11,420 bases of DNA from an uncultured Selenomonas sp. GTDB lineage: Bacteria; Bacillota; Negativicutes; Selenomonadales; Selenomonadaceae. Positions within the stretch are counted from its first letter, which is position 1; each line of letters starts with the position of its first letter. The translations under genes and the position numbers were made by a program. Shown here one piece after another: positions 1 through 7,375 of this stretch. Location of the stretch: assembly GCA_937981305.1 (NCBI GenBank), contig CALJPB010000216.1, forward strand, positions 1-11,420, written 5' to 3'. A model generated the notes under the pieces. It ran no database searches, was not told the DNA's origin, and saw only the letters and a list, made by a program, of their open reading frames with translations.

Positions 1-405
1 GATGTAGATGAGGAGCGCGGCGAGCATCGCCCCGCCGAACGCGGCAGGGGTGATGAGCCACGCCGCGCCCGGCAGCATGAGCATGATAAAAATGCCCGCA
101 AGACCCGCACCGGACGAGATGCCGATGATGTGCGGGTCTGCGAGCGGATTTCTGAGGATCGCCTGCAGGATTGCGCCCGAGAGAGAGAGGTTGATCCCGA
201 CGAGTGCGGCGACGATGGTACGCGGCAGACGGATGTTCCACAGGATCTGCGCGTTTGCCGTGTCATACCCACCGCTCTGTGCGCCGCCAAGGATGCCGAT
301 GATCTCCCCGATGGGGATGTCAACGGAACCCTTGGCGGCGGAGAGGAGCATGGCAAATGCCGCGAGTGCGGCAAAGAGGATGAGGAGCAGGATGCGCTTT
401 TTCAT
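1..405 (-). CDS. FecCD/BtuC-family ABC transporter permease (3' part missing)
   Basis: This is the inner-membrane permease of a binding-protein-dependent importer for a metal chelate, haem or corrinoid (BtuC/FhuB/FecCD family). Only the first 135 codons are present; the frame stays open to the left edge, and family members are usually about 320-350 residues. The N-terminus is a hydrophobic helix (about residues 4-24). It is followed by the family-typical LPR at 60-62 and the strongly conserved segment NPLADPHIIGISSGAG at 86-101, then further hydrophobic segments. The ATG at 403-405 overlaps the TGA of the upstream lipoprotein gene in an ATGA arrangement, so the two are translationally coupled. 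An ATPase gene would be expected beyond the edge. The family call is firm. The substrate is not visible, but the linked cobI makes a corrinoid or cobalt chelate the best guess. Confidence 0.9.
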   Translation of the reverse strand, partial: MKKRILLLILFAALAAFAMLLSAAKGSVDIPIGEIIGILGGAQSGGYDTANAQILWNIRLPRTIVAALVGINLSLSGAILQAILRNPLADPHIIGISSGAGLAGIFIMLMLPGAAWLITPAAFGGAMLAALLIYI

Positions 406-1334
406 GGATAGACGAGCCTCGCCATGTACTTGACGGCAGCAGGATACTCGATGCCGGGGCTGAACAGGAACATCTCCTGCGGCAGGTAGTAGACGCGTCC
501 GTCACGGATTGCGCCGACGCTCTGCCATGCGGGGCTCTCGGCAAACATTGCCTCCATCGAGGCGCGGATCTCCGCCTCCTCGCCCATGCTCGTGACGAAG
601 ATGATGTCGGGGTTCTGCGCGACGAGGGTCTCCATGCTGTAGGGCGCGGCATCGGGGTTCTTGTCGAGCGCGGGCATCCCCGCCGCCGTGTTCTCCCATC
701 CGAGCATCACGGCAATGCTGCCCGCGATGCTGCCGTCGAGCTGGACGGAGAGTCCCTGTCCCGTGCTGTGGATGATGGCGACGCGCTTTTTCTCCTGCGG
801 GATGGAGGTGCGAACGGCATCGATGTCCGCGTCCATTTTTCGGACGAGTGCTTCGCCCTTTTCCTTTTCCCCCGTGAGCGCGGCAAAGATGCCGATCTCG
901 CGCTTGACATCCTCGTAGCTCTTCATGTCGAGGACGAGGGTCTTGATGTAGTTCGCGTTGAGGGTGTCGATGAGTTTTTCGTTCATGCCCTTGTTGAGGA
1001 TGACGAGGTCGGGCTTGAGTGCGATAACTTTCTCTGCGTCGATCTGGTAGACTCTGCCGATGCGCGGGACTTCCTTTGCCTCGGGCGGCACTTTCGTCTT
1101 GGACTCGGGTCTGCCGACGACACTGCCGCCGACGGCGTACAGCGGTTCGAGGAAGGAAGCGGAGGTGACGACGATGCGTTCGGGCTTTTTGTCAAAGGTG
1201 ACAGTGCGGCCGTTGTCGTCCGTAACGGTGGCGTATGCGCTGCCCGTCTGCGGATTCTCCGCCGCAGGTGCGCCGCAGGCGGTAAGAAGAAGTGATGTCG
1301 CCGTAAAAAGGGCGAGTGCCCACAGTTTTATCAT
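402..1334 (-). CDS. ABC transporter substrate-binding lipoprotein (BtuF/FepB-type)
   Basis: This is the extracytoplasmic solute-binding protein of the same importer, 310 residues, of the periplasmic-binding-protein type used for iron-siderophore, haem and B12 uptake. The N-terminus is a lipoprotein signal: M-I-K, a hydrophobic core, then the lipobox LTAC with the lipidated Cys at residue 20, then a low-complexity linker. Conserved features include RIVV at about 53-56, the family pattern IDAEKVIALKPDLVI at about 98-112, and a C-terminal segment ending in an AAVKYMARLVYP-like helix. The open frame reaches back to 1421. I chose the ATG at 1334 because it alone gives a proper signal peptide and has GAGGAG a few bases upstream, inside the end of cobI. 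The cobI stop lies only 1 bp upstream, and the permease overlaps its stop by 4 bp, so the three genes form one operon. The ligand is inferred to be a corrinoid or cobalt compound. Confidence 0.88.
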   Translation of the reverse strand: MIKLWALALFTATSLLLTACGAPAAENPQTGSAYATVTDDNGRTVTFDKKPERIVVTSASFLEPLYAVGGSVVGRPESKTKVPPEAKEVPRIGRVYQIDAEKVIALKPDLVILNKGMNEKLIDTLNANYIKTLVLDMKSYEDVKREIGIFAALTGEKEKGEALVRKMDADIDAVRTSIPQEKKRVAIIHSTGQGLSVQLDGSIAGSIAVMLGWENTAAGMPALDKNPDAAPYSMETLVAQNPDIIFVTSMGEEAEIRASMEAMFAESPAWQSVGAIRDGRVYYLPQEMFLFSPGIEYPAAVKYMARLVYP

Positions 1335-1335
1335 G

Positions 1336-2034
1336 TCAGCTCCTCCTCGTGAGAATGGTGGAGAGGTAGTTGAGCTTTTCATCCGCGTGCGCCTCAAGGT
1401 CGTAGATGATCTTCTCATCATCCAGTCCCGCGCGGCTGACGAGCACCGCCTCCTTCGTCATGTTGTTGCGGCGCAGCAGGTCGATGATCTCAGCGGAGTT
1501 GTGGTAGACCTTCATAACGGCGGCACTGCCGGCAACCGCCATGACCTCCTCAAGCCGCTCCCTGTCCGCTGTGCCGGGGATGACGGTGAACACGTCGTTG
1601 CCCTCGACGATGGGGCGGCCGACGCGGCTGCCGATGGCGATGAAGGCAGGGATGCCGGGGATGGTGCGGATGTCCACGTCCTCATGTTCGAGTAGACGAA
1701 AGACGTAGATGTAGGTGCTGTAAAACATGGGGTCGCCGAGCGTCAAAAAGGCGACGTTTTTGCCCGCGTTGAGGAGCGTGAGGATCTCCGCCTTGTTCTT
1801 TTCCCATGCGCCCGCATCGTCGGCAAAGTTTTTCACCATGGGGAATACTTGGTAGACGATCTCGATGTCCTTTTTGAGGTACGGACGTGCGATCTCAAGG
1901 GCGACGCTGCCGTCCTTCTTTTCTGTTTTCGGGGCGATGAGTACGTCCGCCGCCTCGATTGCCTTGATCGCCTTGACGGTGAGGAGTTCGGGGTCGCCGG
2001 GGCCGACGCCGATGCCGTAGAATGTTCCGCGCAT
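1336..2034 (-). CDS. cobI: precorrin-2 / cobalt-factor II C20-methyltransferase
   Basis: This enzyme transfers a methyl group from S-adenosylmethionine to C20 of the corrin precursor in cobalamin biosynthesis. The 232-residue length is normal for CobI/CbiL. Residues 8-21 carry GVGPGDPELLTVKA, the glycine-rich N-terminal motif of the tetrapyrrole methylase superfamily. LTLGDPMFYSTY at about 97-108 matches the second conserved block of C20 methylases, and TIPGIPAF at about 124-131 is the PG motif. In an anaerobe the substrate is more likely cobalt-factor II (CbiL role) than precorrin-2, but the sequence alone does not decide this. The ATG at 2034 is preceded by GGAAGGAAG at good spacing. The gene heads the operon with the binding protein and permease. 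It has a leader of about 120 nt with two hairpins and no recognisable cobalamin riboswitch. Confidence 0.92.
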   Translation of the reverse strand: MRGTFYGIGVGPGDPELLTVKAIKAIEAADVLIAPKTEKKDGSVALEIARPYLKKDIEIVYQVFPMVKNFADDAGAWEKNKAEILTLLNAGKNVAFLTLGDPMFYSTYIYVFRLLEHEDVDIRTIPGIPAFIAIGSRVGRPIVEGNDVFTVIPGTADRERLEEVMAVAGSAAVMKVYHNSAEIIDLLRRNNMTKEAVLVSRAGLDDEKIIYDLEAHADEKLNYLSTILTRRS

Positions 2035-2086
2035 AAAATCTTCCTTCCATTTATGTTATATGTGTGCTGTTCTGTGGCGACATAAA

Positions 2087-2152
2087 TCCCACGCAAATGC
2101 GTTGGGACATCATGCCGCCCGCTGCTCATATCGGTGGAAGAACGGTATGAGC
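2087..2152 (-). other. structured leader of cobI (two hairpins)
   Basis: Two inverted repeats lie between the upstream terminator and cobI. GCTCATA at 2124-2130 pairs with TATGAGC at 2146-2152 (7 bp, 15-nt loop). TCCC/ACGC-type arms at 2087-2107 form an 8-bp stem with one bulged base and a 4-nt loop. On the minus strand the second hairpin is followed by TTTATG, which is not a convincing terminator. Function unknown; a weak attenuator or an mRNA-stability element are possibilities. Confidence 0.4.
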
Positions 2153-2155
2153 AAT

Positions 2156-2194
2156 AAAAATCCTTCTCCCATAGTACATAGGAAGAAGGATTTT
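2156..2194 (-). terminator. Rho-independent terminator of the decarboxylase genes
   Basis: An 11-bp perfect inverted repeat (AAAATCCTTCT with AGAAGGATTTT, plus two further C-G pairs across a mismatch) starts 17 bp past the beta-subunit stop. On the minus strand the descending arm ends in ATTTTTATT, a good U tract. It separates the decarboxylase transcript from the cobI operon. Confidence 0.8.
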
Positions 2195-2211
2195 GTCAAA
2201 TGCTGTGTGGA

Positions 2212-3339
2212 TTACATCAGCATCGCGAGCATCGTACCTGCCGCGACCGCCGTGCCGATAACACCGGCGACGTTCGGTCCCATGGCGTGCATGAGGAGGT
2301 AGTTGCCCGGCTTTGCCTTGATGCCGACGATCTGGCTGACGCGCGCTGCCATCGGAACAGCGGAGACGCCCGCCGAGCCGATGAGCGGGTTGACCTTCCA
2401 GCCCGTCGCGCGGCACATGATCTTGCCGAGGACGACACCCGCCGCCGTACCGAAGATGAATGCGACGAGACCAAGGCAGATGATGAGAATGGTCTCCTTG
2501 ACGAGGAAGCTCTCCGCGCTCATCGTGAGACCCGTGCCGAGCGCGAGGAAGATGGTGACGGTGTTGATGAGCGCGTTCTGCGCCGTATCGGAGAGACGAT
2601 CCGTCACACCGCTCTCACGGAAGAGGTTGCCGAGCATGAGCATTCCGAGCAGTGCCGTGATGGACGGGAGCAGCAGGCTGATGAAGATGGTCGAGACGAT
2701 CGGGAATGCGATGCGCTCGAACTTCGTGACCTCACGCGCCTGCTCCATGACGACCTCACGCTCCTTCTTCGAGGTGAGGAGCTTCATGACGGGCGGCTGG
2801 ATGAGCGGGACGAGTGCCATGTAGGTATACGCTGCGACGGCGATTGCACCGAGGAGGTGCGGTGCCATCTTCGTGGCGAGGTAGATCGAGGTCGGACCGT
2901 CCGCACCGCCGATGATGCCGATGGAGCCCGCCTCCTGTGCGTTGAAGCCGAGAAGCATCGCGCCGAGCAGGGCGACGAACACGCCGAACTGTGCCGCCGC
3001 GCCCATGAGCAGGCTCGAGGGACGGGCAATCAGCGGCCCGAAGTCCGTCATCGCACCGACACCGAGGAAGATGAGCGGCGGGAAGATCTCGTATTTGATT
3101 CCCATGCCGATCGCGGACATGACACCCGGCTCCTCAAAACCGTTGAACGGGATGTTCGCGAGGATGCAGCCGAATGCAATCGGGCTGAGGAGCAGCGGCT
3201 CGAAGTCGCGTGCAAACGCGAGATAGAGAAGGATGAGTCCGACAACGATCATGATGATGTTGCCGCCGGTCATGCCGACAAATCCGCTGCCGTCAACAAC
3301 TGCCTGCAGGGAGACAGTAAACGCATTGATAAAATCCAT
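2212..3339 (-). CDS. Na+-translocating decarboxylase, beta subunit (OadB/MmdB/GcdB family)
   Basis: This is the integral membrane subunit of the biotin-dependent sodium-pumping decarboxylases. It decarboxylates carboxybiotin and couples this to Na+ export. The 375-residue protein is almost entirely hydrophobic helices, as expected. [13 protein letters not shown] at 141-153 contains the invariant Asp (residue 147, equivalent to the essential Asp of region IIIa in Klebsiella OadB). [13 protein letters not shown] at 317-329 is the second conserved Na+/H+-pathway region. The 375-residue length fits the shorter Firmicutes members. The ATG at 3339 has AAGGGAG upstream and lies 17 bp after the delta-type gene. 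Family members act on oxaloacetate, methylmalonyl-CoA or glutaconyl-CoA. In a propionate-forming Negativicute, methylmalonyl-CoA is likely, but the specificity lies in the alpha subunit, which is absent here. Confidence 0.95.
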   Translation of the reverse strand: MDFINAFTVSLQAVVDGSGFVGMTGGNIIMIVVGLILLYLAFARDFEPLLLSPIAFGCILANIPFNGFEEPGVMSAIGMGIKYEIFPPLIFLGVGAMTDFGPLIARPSSLLMGAAAQFGVFVALLGAMLLGFNAQEAGSIGIIGGADGPTSIYLATKMAPHLLGAIAVAAYTYMALVPLIQPPVMKLLTSKKEREVVMEQAREVTKFERIAFPIVSTIFISLLLPSITALLGMLMLGNLFRESGVTDRLSDTAQNALINTVTIFLALGTGLTMSAESFLVKETILIICLGLVAFIFGTAAGVVLGKIMCRATGWKVNPLIGSAGVSAVPMAARVSQIVGIKAKPGNYLLMHAMGPNVAGVIGTAVAAGTMLAMLM

Positions 3340-3356
3340 AGTCTGTCACTCCCTTC

Positions 3357-3713
3357 TCAGCGCGGCGTGCGCATACCGTTTGCGCGTCCGAAGTTGCGCC
3401 ATGCGGGCTGCTCTGCCGGGCGGATCGCGTGGATCTGCTCGACACTGTAGCCGCAGGCGGTGACGGCTGCCGCAATGACGGCGACCGTCTCCATGCTGAG
3501 TCCCGCCGGAACTGCGGGAGCAGCAGGAGCTGCTGGTGCAGGTGCAGGCGCGGGCGCGGCAGGAGCTGCCGCAGGCGGCTCTGCCTTTTTCTTCGTCGGG
3601 TCAATGATATGGGTCAGCTCGATGAGCCCCCAGATCGCGGTCAACACGGCAAAGACGATGACCATGTTGATGACCATGATGACGAATGGGTTGTCGGTTA
3701 CGGGTTGATGCAT
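3357..3713 (-). CDS. Na+-translocating decarboxylase small subunit (OadG/MmdD family)
   Basis: A small membrane subunit that holds the decarboxylase complex together (gamma of oxaloacetate decarboxylase, delta of methylmalonyl-CoA decarboxylase). Of its 118 residues, 9-33 form a single transmembrane helix. Residues 44-70 are a flexible Pro/Ala linker. Residues 72-118 are a small C-terminal domain ending in the pattern AWRNFGR (104-110), which resembles the W...GR tail of MmdD/MmdE that docks the carboxyltransferase. There is no EAMKM biotinylation motif, so despite the Ala/Pro linker this is not the biotin carrier. The ATG at 3713 follows AGGTG at 5-nt spacing, and the beta gene follows directly. 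The biotin-carrier and alpha genes that normally sit in this cluster are missing. Confidence 0.87.
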   Translation of the reverse strand: MHQPVTDNPFVIMVINMVIVFAVLTAIWGLIELTHIIDPTKKKAEPPAAAPAAPAPAPAPAAPAAPAVPAGLSMETVAVIAAAVTACGYSVEQIHAIRPAEQPAWRNFGRANGMRTPR

Positions 3714-3740
3714 AAACTCACCTCATCTTGTTATTCCCTC

Positions 3741-3779
3741 GCATATGTTGCTACGTTACCCGTATTCGGCTTCATATGC
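3741..3779. repeat. 7-bp inverted repeat in the decarboxylase leader
   Basis: GCATATG at 3741-3747 and CATATGC at 3773-3779 are perfect inverted copies separated by 25 bp, in the 5' untranslated region of the decarboxylase transcript. They could form a leader hairpin or a dimeric protein-binding site. Confidence 0.4.
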
Positions 3780-3816
3780 AAGGTTGTATCTATATTGTGA
3801 ATATAACACTTTCTTC

Positions 3817-3845
3817 ATTATGCTGGATTTCAGATGATTTTACAA
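3817..3845 (-). promoter_or_regulatory. candidate sigma-A promoter of the decarboxylase genes
   Basis: On the minus strand TTGTAA (3840-3845) and CATAAT (3817-3822) are separated by exactly 17 bp, in an AT-rich gap that stands out from the GC-rich genes. A start near 3810 would give a leader of about 95 nt. The -35 is only a partial match (4 of 6), the -10 is 5 of 6. Confidence 0.5.
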
Positions 3846-3866
3846 GTTTTATTTTCACTTTTTCTC

Positions 3867-3881
3867 ATGCAACTTTTGCAT
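3867..3881. promoter_or_regulatory. operator-like palindrome ATGCAA-n3-TTGCAT
   Basis: A perfect 6-bp inverted repeat with a 3-bp centre lies about 21 bp upstream of the -35 of the decarboxylase promoter, a typical place for an activator site. No regulator is recognisable. It also lies just past the end of the glutaredoxin-like gene, but it has no T tract and does not look like a terminator. Confidence 0.35.
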
Positions 3882-3907
3882 ATTTTTCATAAATGACGCG
3901 TTCGGTT

Positions 3908-4189
3908 TCAGTCGGCACGCGCCGCGTCAAAGACGCGCTTCACCTCGGCATAGATCTTGTCGTAGCTGTGCCCCGGCTGCGCCTCGTAGAGTTTTTCTCC
4001 GTCCATGAAGATGCTCGGGACATAGTAGTACTGCCCCGCGAACGGCTGCGTCTTTGCGGGCTCTTTGTTCTCGTCGATGAAGTCGATCTCTACGCCCTCG
4101 TAGCCCTCGGTGCGCAGTGCGTCCATGGCGCGGTGCGCGTTCGCGCAGTAGGGGCAGCCCTCCATCTCGATCATGGTCAGTTTTTTCAT
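3908..4189 (-). CDS. glutaredoxin-like thioredoxin-fold protein
   Basis: A cytosolic single-domain thiol-disulfide oxidoreductase of 93 residues, a normal glutaredoxin length. The active site is GCPYC with Cys12 and Cys15, the classic glutaredoxin CPYC. YYVPSIFMDG at about 55-64 supplies the conserved cis-proline (Pro58) next to the active site. No signal peptide or membrane segment is visible. The ATG at 4189 has AAGGAGA at good spacing. It stands alone between the repeat modules and the decarboxylase genes, with its own candidate promoter at 4375-4403, so it is probably monocistronic. Its partner is unknown; anaerobic Firmicutes often lack glutathione, so another low-molecular-weight thiol or thioredoxin reductase may reduce it. 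Confidence 0.88.
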   Translation of the reverse strand: MKKLTMIEMEGCPYCANAHRAMDALRTEGYEGVEIDFIDENKEPAKTQPFAGQYYYVPSIFMDGEKLYEAQPGHSYDKIYAEVKRVFDAARAD

Positions 4190-4230
4190 AGTACATTCTC
4201 CTTTTGGAAGATAACAACGAATCGTTCAAG

Positions 4231-4289
4231 GCGCCCCCACCGTCACGCTAACGCGTGCCACCTCCCCCGCTGTGTCAGGGGAGGCTTTT
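4231..4289 (-). repeat. palindromic intergenic repeat module 1
   Basis: Read on the minus strand it begins AAAAGCCTCCCC. It contains a perfect 7-bp stem (CCTCCCC 4261-4267 with GGGGAGG 4278-4284) and then a second short stem (CACGC / GCGTG with a TAAC loop, about 4243-4256). The layout resembles the short dispersed palindromic elements often seen between genes in Firmicutes. That resemblance is from memory, not from a search. Confidence 0.55.
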
Positions 4290-4303
4290 AGGATACAGCA
4301 TAT

Positions 4304-4361
4304 TAGCTTCCCCCGTCGAAACGGGGGAAATGGCAAGCATCGCGAGCCGATAGAGGCACCC
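4304..4361 (+). repeat. palindromic intergenic repeat module 2, opposite orientation
   Basis: A perfect 9-bp stem, TTCCCCCGT (4308-4316) with ACGGGGGAA (4321-4329), encloses a 4-nt loop (CGAA, or UUCG on the minus strand). It is followed by a tail like that of module 1: a GGCAAGC...GCGAGCC segment and then GAGGCACCC. With module 1 it forms a head-to-head pair. On the minus strand it follows hemW, but it has no U tract. Confidence 0.55.
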
Positions 4362-4374
4362 ACAAGCGATGTCT

Positions 4375-4403
4375 ATCATAGCACAATCTTTCCACTAATG
4401 CAA
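4375..4403 (-). promoter_or_regulatory. candidate promoter for the glutaredoxin-like gene
   Basis: On the minus strand TTGCAT (4398-4403) is followed after 17 bp by TATGAT (4375-4380), preceded by TGC, which makes an extended -10. The -35 overlaps the hemW stop codon. Transcripts from here would carry a leader of about 175 nt containing both repeat modules. Confidence 0.45.
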
Positions 4404-5561
4404 AAAGGCGGCGAATACCTCGTTGCCGAGCTTCATGCCCGCATTCGTCAGCGCAGTGAATCCGTTCGCACGGTGAAGAAGTCCCTGTGTGATATATTTC
4501 TCAATCACCGCCCCATATACGGCATCAATTCTCACGCCAAAGGTGCGATGAAAGTCCGCCTCGTCAATCCCCTCTCGTGTACGCAGGGCGAGGAAGGCGT
4601 ACTCCTCCATTGCGTTCTCTCGCGTGCGCTCCGTGTCCTCAGGCGTGCGGAGGGATGCGCCCGCGCGGATGGCACGGATGTATTTCTCTGTATTCGGTTC
4701 GCTGCCCCAGCGTACGCCATCGATGTACCCGTGCGCCGCCGCGCCGACACCGAGGTAGGGAACGTTCCGCCAGTAGCCGAGGTTGTGACGGCTCTCATAG
4801 CCCCGCCGTGCGAAGTTCGAGATCTCATAGCGTGCGTAGCCGTGCGCGGGAAGTTCCTCCATGAGGTAGTCGTACATCTCCTCCGCCGCGTCCTCGCTCG
4901 GGAGTGCGAGCCGCCCCTGCTCCTCTGCCGCCGCGAATGGCGTGCCCTCCTCGACGATCAGCCCGTAGACGGAGATGTGTTCGGGGGCGAGGGCAAGCGC
5001 TGCGTTGACGCTCGTCTTTAGGTCATCGAGCGTCTGTGTCGGCAGTCCATACATCAGGTCGAGGCTGATATTCGTGAAGCCCGCCACACGCGCCGCACGA
5101 AATGCTGTGTGTGCCTCCTCCGCTGTGTGGATGCGCCCGATGGCGCGGAGCAGTCGGTCGTCAAAGCTCTGCACGCCGAGGCTGAGGCGGGTTGCGCCCG
5201 CCGCGCGAAGCTGTGCGAGGGAGTTCACATCAACCGTGCCGGGGTTCGCCTCGACGGTACACTCCTGCGGTATCCCCGCTGCGGTGATGAGGGTGTGCAG
5301 GATCTCCGTGAGGAGGGCGATGGGCAGTACGGTCGGCGTGCCGCCGCCGATGTAGATGGTCGTCACATCGCCCCATCGTGCGTGAAGCGGCGGCACCTCG
5401 CGCAGAATCTCTGCCCGAAGCGCCGCCGCATAGTCCTCCATCTCCCGCGCCGCAGATTTACCCACGGCGGAGGAAACGAAGTCGCAGTATGCACATTTTT
5501 TCACGCAGTAGGGGATGTGGGCATAGATGCCCCACGGTCTTACCTGTGTGTTATTCGTCAA
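4395..5561 (-). CDS. hemW: radical SAM haem chaperone HemW
   Basis: HemW is a radical SAM protein that binds haem and delivers it to haemoproteins; it was long annotated as oxygen-independent coproporphyrinogen oxidase. The 388-residue length is typical. The [4Fe-4S] site is C19-x3-C23-x2-C26 followed by DF. The fourth Cys of true HemN (two residues on) is Phe28 here, which favours HemW. GGGTPT (72-77), EANPG (104-108) and SLGVQSF (127-133) are the SAM-binding and barrel motifs. A C-terminal domain follows, containing HNLGYW and GVGAAAHG. The start is TTG at 5561: no in-frame ATG or GTG precedes the essential motif, and an in-frame stop lies just upstream. The gene overlaps the 3' end of lepA by 11 bp, with only a weak GGCGGTG ribosome site, so translation is probably coupled. 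Confidence 0.95.
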   Translation of the reverse strand: MTNNTQVRPWGIYAHIPYCVKKCAYCDFVSSAVGKSAAREMEDYAAALRAEILREVPPLHARWGDVTTIYIGGGTPTVLPIALLTEILHTLITAAGIPQECTVEANPGTVDVNSLAQLRAAGATRLSLGVQSFDDRLLRAIGRIHTAEEAHTAFRAARVAGFTNISLDLMYGLPTQTLDDLKTSVNAALALAPEHISVYGLIVEEGTPFAAAEEQGRLALPSEDAAEEMYDYLMEELPAHGYARYEISNFARRGYESRHNLGYWRNVPYLGVGAAAHGYIDGVRWGSEPNTEKYIRAIRAGASLRTPEDTERTRENAMEEYAFLALRTREGIDEADFHRTFGVRIDAVYGAVIEKYITQGLLHRANGFTALTNAGMKLGNEVFAAFLH

Positions 5562-7350
5562 TTTTCAGCACCGCCATAAACGCCTCCTGCGGGAGCTCCA
5601 CGCTGCCGACCGCCTTCATGCGCTTCTTGCCCTCCTTCTGCTTTTCGAGCAGCTTGCGCTTGCGCGTGATGTCGCCGCCGTAGCATTTCGCCAGAACGTC
5701 CTTGCGGCGGGCGCGGACGTTCTCACGCGCGATGATCTTGCTCCCGATCGCCGCCTGGATCGGGATCTCAAACATCTGCTGCGGGATGATCTCTTTGAGT
5801 TTCGTCGCAAGCTGGCGGCCGCGCTGCGCGGCGCGGTCACGGTGGACGATGGTCGAGAGCGCATCCACCGCATCGCCGTTGAGGAGGATGTCGAGCTTGA
5901 CGAGGTTGCTCGTCTGGTAGTCAATCAGCTCGTAGTCAAGGGACGCATAGCCGCGTGTGGCGGACTTCAGGCGGTCGAAGTAGTCGTAGAGGATCTCGTT
6001 CAGCGGGATGTGGTAGACAACGGTGACGCGCGTCGCGTCGAGGTAGTCCATGGTCTGAAATACGCCGCGCTTTTCCTGCGAGATCTCCATGACTGCGCCG
6101 ACGTAGTCCTTCGGGACGATGACGGTCGCCTTGACGCACGGCTCCTCGATGTGGTCGATCTCGGTCTGGGGCGGGAGGTCGGCGGGGTTGCTGACCTCGA
6201 TCATCGTTCCGTCCGTGCGGTAGACGTGATAGACGACGGAGGGCGCGGTCATGATGAGTCCGAGGTTGTACTCGCGTTCGAGGCGTTCCTGGATCACGTC
6301 CATGTGGAGCAGTCCGAGGAAGCCGCAGCGGAAGCCGAAGCCGAGCGCGATGGAGGTCTCCGGCTCAAAGACGAGGGCGGCATCGTTGAGCTGGAGTTTT
6401 TCGAGGGCTTCGCGGAGGTTGTCGTAGTCCTTGCTGTCCTCGGGATACAGCCCGCAGAAGACCATCGGGGTCACGCCGCGATAGCCGGGCAGAGCTTCTT
6501 GGGCGGGGGTCTCCGCGCTCGTCACGGTGTCGCCGACGTGCACGTCACGGACATCCTTGAGCGCGCCCGCGATAAAGCCGACCTCGCCCGTGCCGAGTGC
6601 GCCCGTGTCGACGGGCTGCGGCCGGAAACACCCGACATCGGTCACGTCGAAGGTCTTGCCCGTCGCCATGAGTTTCAGCTTCATTCCCTTTTTGATTGTG
6701 CCTTCTTTCACGCGCACGTTCGCAATCACGCCCTTGTACGGGTCGAAGTACGAGTCGAAGATGAGCGCTCTGAGCGGTGCTTCGGGGTCACCCTCCGGCG
6801 GCGGTACGAATGCAACGACGGCATCGAGCACCTCCTTGATGCCGAGCCCGGTCTTTGCCGAGGTGAGGACGGCGGCGCTCGCGTCCAGACCGATGGTGTC
6901 CTCGATCTCATTTTTCACACGCTCGGGTTCGGCGCTCGGCAGGTCGATCTTGTTGATGACGGGGACGATCTCAAGGTCGTGCTCCAGTGCAAGGTAGACG
7001 TTCGCGAGGGTCTGCGCCTCCACGCCCTGTGCCGCATCCACGACGAGGAGTGCGCCCTCGCACGCGGCAAGGCTGCGCGAGACTTCATAATTAAAATCTA
7101 CATGACCGGGTGTGTCAATAAGGTTCAGTTCATAAAGTTCTCCGTCCTCGCCGCGGTAGTCGAGGCGGACGGTCTGCGCCTTGATGGTGATGCCGCGCTC
7201 GCGCTCAAGATCCATGCTGTCGAGCACCTGCGCCTCCATTTCGCGCTCGCTGAGTGTGCCCGTGTACTCGATGAGGCGGTCGGCGATGGTGGATTTGCCG
7301 TGGTCGATGTGGGCGATGATGGAAAAATTGCGGATATGCTTCTGATCCAT
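5551..7350 (-). CDS. lepA: elongation factor 4 (LepA), ribosome-associated GTPase
   Basis: LepA is a translational GTPase that binds the ribosome and acts in initiation, 30S assembly or back-translocation under stress. The full length of 599 residues matches the family. The G motifs are all present: AHIDHGKST (13-21), RGITI (52-56), DTPGH (79-83), NKID (133-136) and TSAK (about 163-166). The EF-G-like domains follow, and the LepA-specific C-terminal domain ends in a Lys/Arg-rich stretch around [17 protein letters not shown]. The ATG at 7350 is preceded by AAGGAG at about 11 nt, slightly long spacing. It lies 25 bp after the Nif3-family gene and overlaps hemW. In many Firmicutes lepA-hemW leads into hrcA-grpE-dnaK, but here the heat-shock genes are not downstream. 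Confidence 0.98.
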   Translation of the reverse strand: MDQKHIRNFSIIAHIDHGKSTIADRLIEYTGTLSEREMEAQVLDSMDLERERGITIKAQTVRLDYRGEDGELYELNLIDTPGHVDFNYEVSRSLAACEGALLVVDAAQGVEAQTLANVYLALEHDLEIVPVINKIDLPSAEPERVKNEIEDTIGLDASAAVLTSAKTGLGIKEVLDAVVAFVPPPEGDPEAPLRALIFDSYFDPYKGVIANVRVKEGTIKKGMKLKLMATGKTFDVTDVGCFRPQPVDTGALGTGEVGFIAGALKDVRDVHVGDTVTSAETPAQEALPGYRGVTPMVFCGLYPEDSKDYDNLREALEKLQLNDAALVFEPETSIALGFGFRCGFLGLLHMDVIQERLEREYNLGLIMTAPSVVYHVYRTDGTMIEVSNPADLPPQTEIDHIEEPCVKATVIVPKDYVGAVMEISQEKRGVFQTMDYLDATRVTVVYHIPLNEILYDYFDRLKSATRGYASLDYELIDYQTSNLVKLDILLNGDAVDALSTIVHRDRAAQRGRQLATKLKEIIPQQMFEIPIQAAIGSKIIARENVRARRKDVLAKCYGGDITRKRKLLEKQKEGKKRMKAVGSVELPQEAFMAVLKIDE

Positions 7351-7375
7351 AGATTTTGTTTCTCCTTCGCTTCCT

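Noticed and set aside
402..1421. Longer start of the substrate-binding protein at 1421
   Set aside because: The extra 29 residues are basic, overlap cobI and would bury the lipoprotein signal; the ATG at 1334 has a ribosome site and a correct signal peptide.
2035..2155. Cobalamin riboswitch upstream of cobI
   Set aside because: The conserved GGTG...TCC core and the GCCACTG B12 box are not present, and the space is too short for the standard class. Only two simple hairpins are supported.
2200..3450. 416-codon open frame on the plus strand
   Set aside because: Antisense shadow of the decarboxylase beta subunit; low-complexity Arg/Asp/Glu composition and no start-site support.
3357..3713. Biotin carrier subunit
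   Set aside because: The Ala/Pro-rich linker suggests it, but there is no EAMKM-like lysine motif. The N-terminal membrane helix and W...GR tail fit the small anchoring subunit instead.
4261..4284. Terminator of hemW
   Set aside because: The stem is strong, but on the minus strand no U tract follows either this hairpin or the one at 4308-4329. They are better read as repeat modules.
4272..5021. 249-codon plus-strand frame
   Set aside because: It begins in the repeat modules and continues antisense to hemW; no protein features.
4395..5561. Coproporphyrinogen III dehydrogenase HemN
   Set aside because: The fourth Cys after the radical SAM triad is Phe28, and the protein is short; both fit HemW.
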